From Candidatus Anammoximicrobium sp. (GTDB taxonomy: Bacteria > Planctomycetota > Planctomycetia > Pirellulales > Pirellulaceae): a stretch of DNA of 42,638 nucleotides. Of this stretch, positions 41,203 to 42,638 are shown in pieces. The DNA lies in the NCBI GenBank assembly GCA_012515235.1, contig JAAYYU010000049.1:1-42638 (forward strand), in the 5' to 3' direction. The notes under the pieces are model-generated. The model was given only the letters and a program-made list of their open reading frames with translations, did not search any database and was not told the DNA's origin. Every line of letters starts with the position of its first letter. Within the stretch, counting starts at the first letter, position 1. The position numbers and the translations under genes are program-made.

Positions 41203-41757
41203 TCACGGATCCGGGATCGAAGAAGATTGGTCAACGTCCAGCATTTCGCGCAGCCGCTTGAGGCCGCGGCGGGCGTGGGTCTTGACGGTTCCGAGCGGCA
41301 GGCGGGTGGCCTGGGAAATCTCGTTGTGCGTCAGGCCCTCCACCAGCGACATTTGCAGCACGCGCCGTTCGTCATGACGCAGGCGGCCCATCCCCACGCG
41401 AATGCGCTCCGCCTCCTCCTGCAGCTCGAGGGTGTCCACGGCGGGCCGGGCAGCCAGCGCCGGCGCTTCGTCCATCGGCGTCGTCTCCAGCGCTCGACTG
41501 CGCCGCCGCTGCCGGTCGATCAGTCGGCGTTTGGCGATCGTGGCGATAAACGCCGCCTCGGAAGCTACCTGAGGATCGTAGCGCGCCGCGTTCCGCCAGA
41601 TCTCCAAGTGGATCTCCTGGACGGCATCCTCTGCGTCGGCAGGCAACGGCGACAACCGGCGCGCCAGCGACCAGATCAGCGCGCCGTACTGATCGAAGCA
41701 CTGGTCGATCGCGTGCGGATCGCCCGCCGCGATCTGCTGAAGGATGGAAAGAGCCAC
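41203..41757 (-). CDS. ECF-type RNA polymerase sigma factor
   Basis: The 184-aa sigma factor has region 2 (ADAEDAVQEIHLEIWRN, then FIATIAKRRLIDRQRRR) for -10 recognition and core binding. Region 4 contains a helix-turn-helix (RRVLQMSLVEGLTHNEIS, then PLGTVKTHARRGLKRLR) for -35 recognition. No region 1 or 3 is present, as expected for extracytoplasmic-function sigmas. The GTG at 41757 has AGGA about 7 bases upstream and gives a normal length; longer frames upstream are low quality. The next gene, starting 3 bp after the stop, is where an anti-sigma gene usually lies but encodes a cobalamin-binding protein. Confidence 0.92.
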   Translation of the reverse strand: MALSILQQIAAGDPHAIDQCFDQYGALIWSLARRLSPLPADAEDAVQEIHLEIWRNAARYDPQVASEAAFIATIAKRRLIDRQRRRSRALETTPMDEAPALAARPAVDTLELQEEAERIRVGMGRLRHDERRVLQMSLVEGLTHNEISQATRLPLGTVKTHARRGLKRLREMLDVDQSSSIPDP

Positions 41758-42130
41758 GCTGTTGTCCTGCTTGGGCCTGACGCACGCAAGCCAACCTTGG
41801 TCGATCGTCAATCTCCCAAGGCGTTGCGCCGACAGCCTACTGGAGCGGGAAAGTCGCGTCAATGACGGGAGGCCGCGCCGCTCCCGGCCGGCCCGCGCGG
41901 CGCCGCGGCGGCCGTTCGCCCCGCCGCAGGTACGAACAGAATCCCGAAAAACCGGACCGGACCTCGCCCGCAGTTTCTTGACGCTGGCGGGGGATCGCGG
42001 GCATCCGACCGCCACGGCTTTCCACGCCTCGCGGGGTCCCCAGCCGCCGGTTTTACGATAAGATGATTTGGCCCGGTCTTGGTGCCGGGCAAGCGTCCCT
42101 GCAATTTTCGCAGCGCAAGGAGAAAGAACG
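41758..42130. other. Divergent promoter region of the sigma and ceramidase-like genes
   Basis: The 373-bp, very GC-rich gap holds no gene. On the minus strand TTGACG (41862-41857) lies 17 bases from TAGGCT (41839-41834), a weak candidate promoter for the sigma-B12 unit. I could not find a convincing ECF-type autoregulatory promoter. AAGGAG near 42117 is the ribosome-binding site of the next gene. Confidence 0.35.
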
Positions 42131-42638
42131 ATGCTGACGATCAGTCTTCGCGTGCTTGGTGTTTGCCTGTGGTTTGCATCCACCGTTGCGGCGGCCGTGG
42201 AGGGTCCGGCCTTCAAAGCCGGGTTTGCCGAACGGGACATTACGCCGGAGATCGGCATGGAAGCGCCGGGCGGGTACGGGAAAGCGTACCACCGGGCGCT
42301 GCACGATCCGTGCAAGGTGCGGGCCGCCGTGTTCGACGACGGTCAAGCGCGGGCGGCCGTCGTGGGGATCGACGCGCTGTTCATCCGGCGGCCGACGGTC
42401 CAGGCGATCCGGCAGGAGATTCAGCGGCAGTGCGGGATTGCGCCGGAAGCGGTGATGATCGCGGCGTCCCATTCTCATGCCGCGGGGCCGATGGGATTCT
42501 TCTTGCCTGGCGAGTTGGACGGCGCCTCGCCGCTGGTCAAGTCGCTGGTGTACGAGAAGTCGGTGACGGCGAACCCGGAATACCTGGCCCGCGTCCAGCG
42601 GGAGATTGTCGCGGCCGTGGTTGCCGCCGACGCGGGCA
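42131..42638 (+). CDS. Neutral/alkaline ceramidase-like hydrolase, N-terminal part (runs off window)
   Basis: The first 169 codons are present and the gene continues past the window edge. It has a signal peptide (VLGVCLWFASTVAAA), then FKAGFAERDITPEIG, the standard opening of the neutral/alkaline non-lysosomal ceramidase family. GIDALFIRRP and the zinc-binding ASHSHAAGPMG follow (family THTHSGP). Such exported enzymes hydrolyse amide bonds in ceramides; in planctomycetes the true substrate is uncertain. AAGGAG lies about 10 bases before the ATG. Confidence 0.8.
   Translation, partial: MLTISLRVLGVCLWFASTVAAAVEGPAFKAGFAERDITPEIGMEAPGGYGKAYHRALHDPCKVRAAVFDDGQARAAVVGIDALFIRRPTVQAIRQEIQRQCGIAPEAVMIAASHSHAAGPMGFFLPGELDGASPLVKSLVYEKSVTANPEYLARVQREIVAAVVAADAG

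Overview
The window is about 42.6 kb of GC-rich bacterial chromosome, most likely from a member of the Planctomycetota (Pirellulales-like). This is inferred from gene content. There are Tat-exported Gfo/Idh/MocA and DegT-type proteins and many secreted carbohydrate-active enzymes (deacetylase-like, heparinase II/III, sialate O-acetylesterase, GH27, ceramidase-like). There is also a folK-kinase fusion, a DUF4058 protein, and single genes scattered on both strands rather than long operons. No rRNA, tRNA, CRISPR array or phage was seen.

Layout. 1-7.7 kb: a DUF4058 protein, a secreted deacetylase-like protein, a glycosidase C-terminal remnant with an in-frame stop, a purF paralogue lacking the usual cysteine nucleophile, a truncated LamG/GH51-like gene and an IS21-family remnant. 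This looks like a zone of gene decay around purF. 7.7-12.5 kb: a heavy-metal-type RND pump and its adaptor, which has a His-rich tail, then a hotdog thioesterase. 13-20 kb: a Tat-exported DegT-type aminotransferase, a three-gene ABC module (two paralogous FtsX/MacB-like permeases and an ATPase), and a heparinase-like protein. 20-25.2 kb: a prepilin peptidase, a dolichol-phosphate-mannose-synthase-like GT2-GtrA protein, the folK fusion preceded by a probable small RNA, an HpcH/HpaI aldolase and an SDR. 25.2-29.6 kb: a sialate O-acetylesterase, a UroD-family protein and an alpha-galactosidase. 29.9-35.5 kb: a NodU-type carbamoyltransferase, a PIN toxin/antitoxin pair, a Tat-exported Gfo/Idh/MocA oxidoreductase and a secreted TIM-barrel-like protein. 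35.6-42.6 kb: a UroD-thioredoxin-thioredoxin fusion, RNase III, a DUF2867-type SDR, and a tight two-gene unit of an ECF sigma factor and a cobalamin-binding protein. The start of a ceramidase-like gene runs off the window.

The most interesting system is at 40.1-41.8 kb. An ECF sigma factor gene is followed after 3 bp by a gene for a B12-binding protein. That protein carries the Wx9EH motif of CarH/LitR light sensors but has no MerR DNA-binding domain, and it sits where an anti-sigma factor would normally be. An SDR of the kind often found in LitR regulons is convergent with it. I infer a light- or cobalamin-responsive sigma switch. The second notable signal is a 200-nt structured RNA candidate at 23.2-23.4 kb. 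It has a near-consensus promoter and a strong intrinsic terminator directly upstream of folK, with a 6S-like outline. The third is the three-domain UroD-Trx-Trx protein at 35.6 kb.
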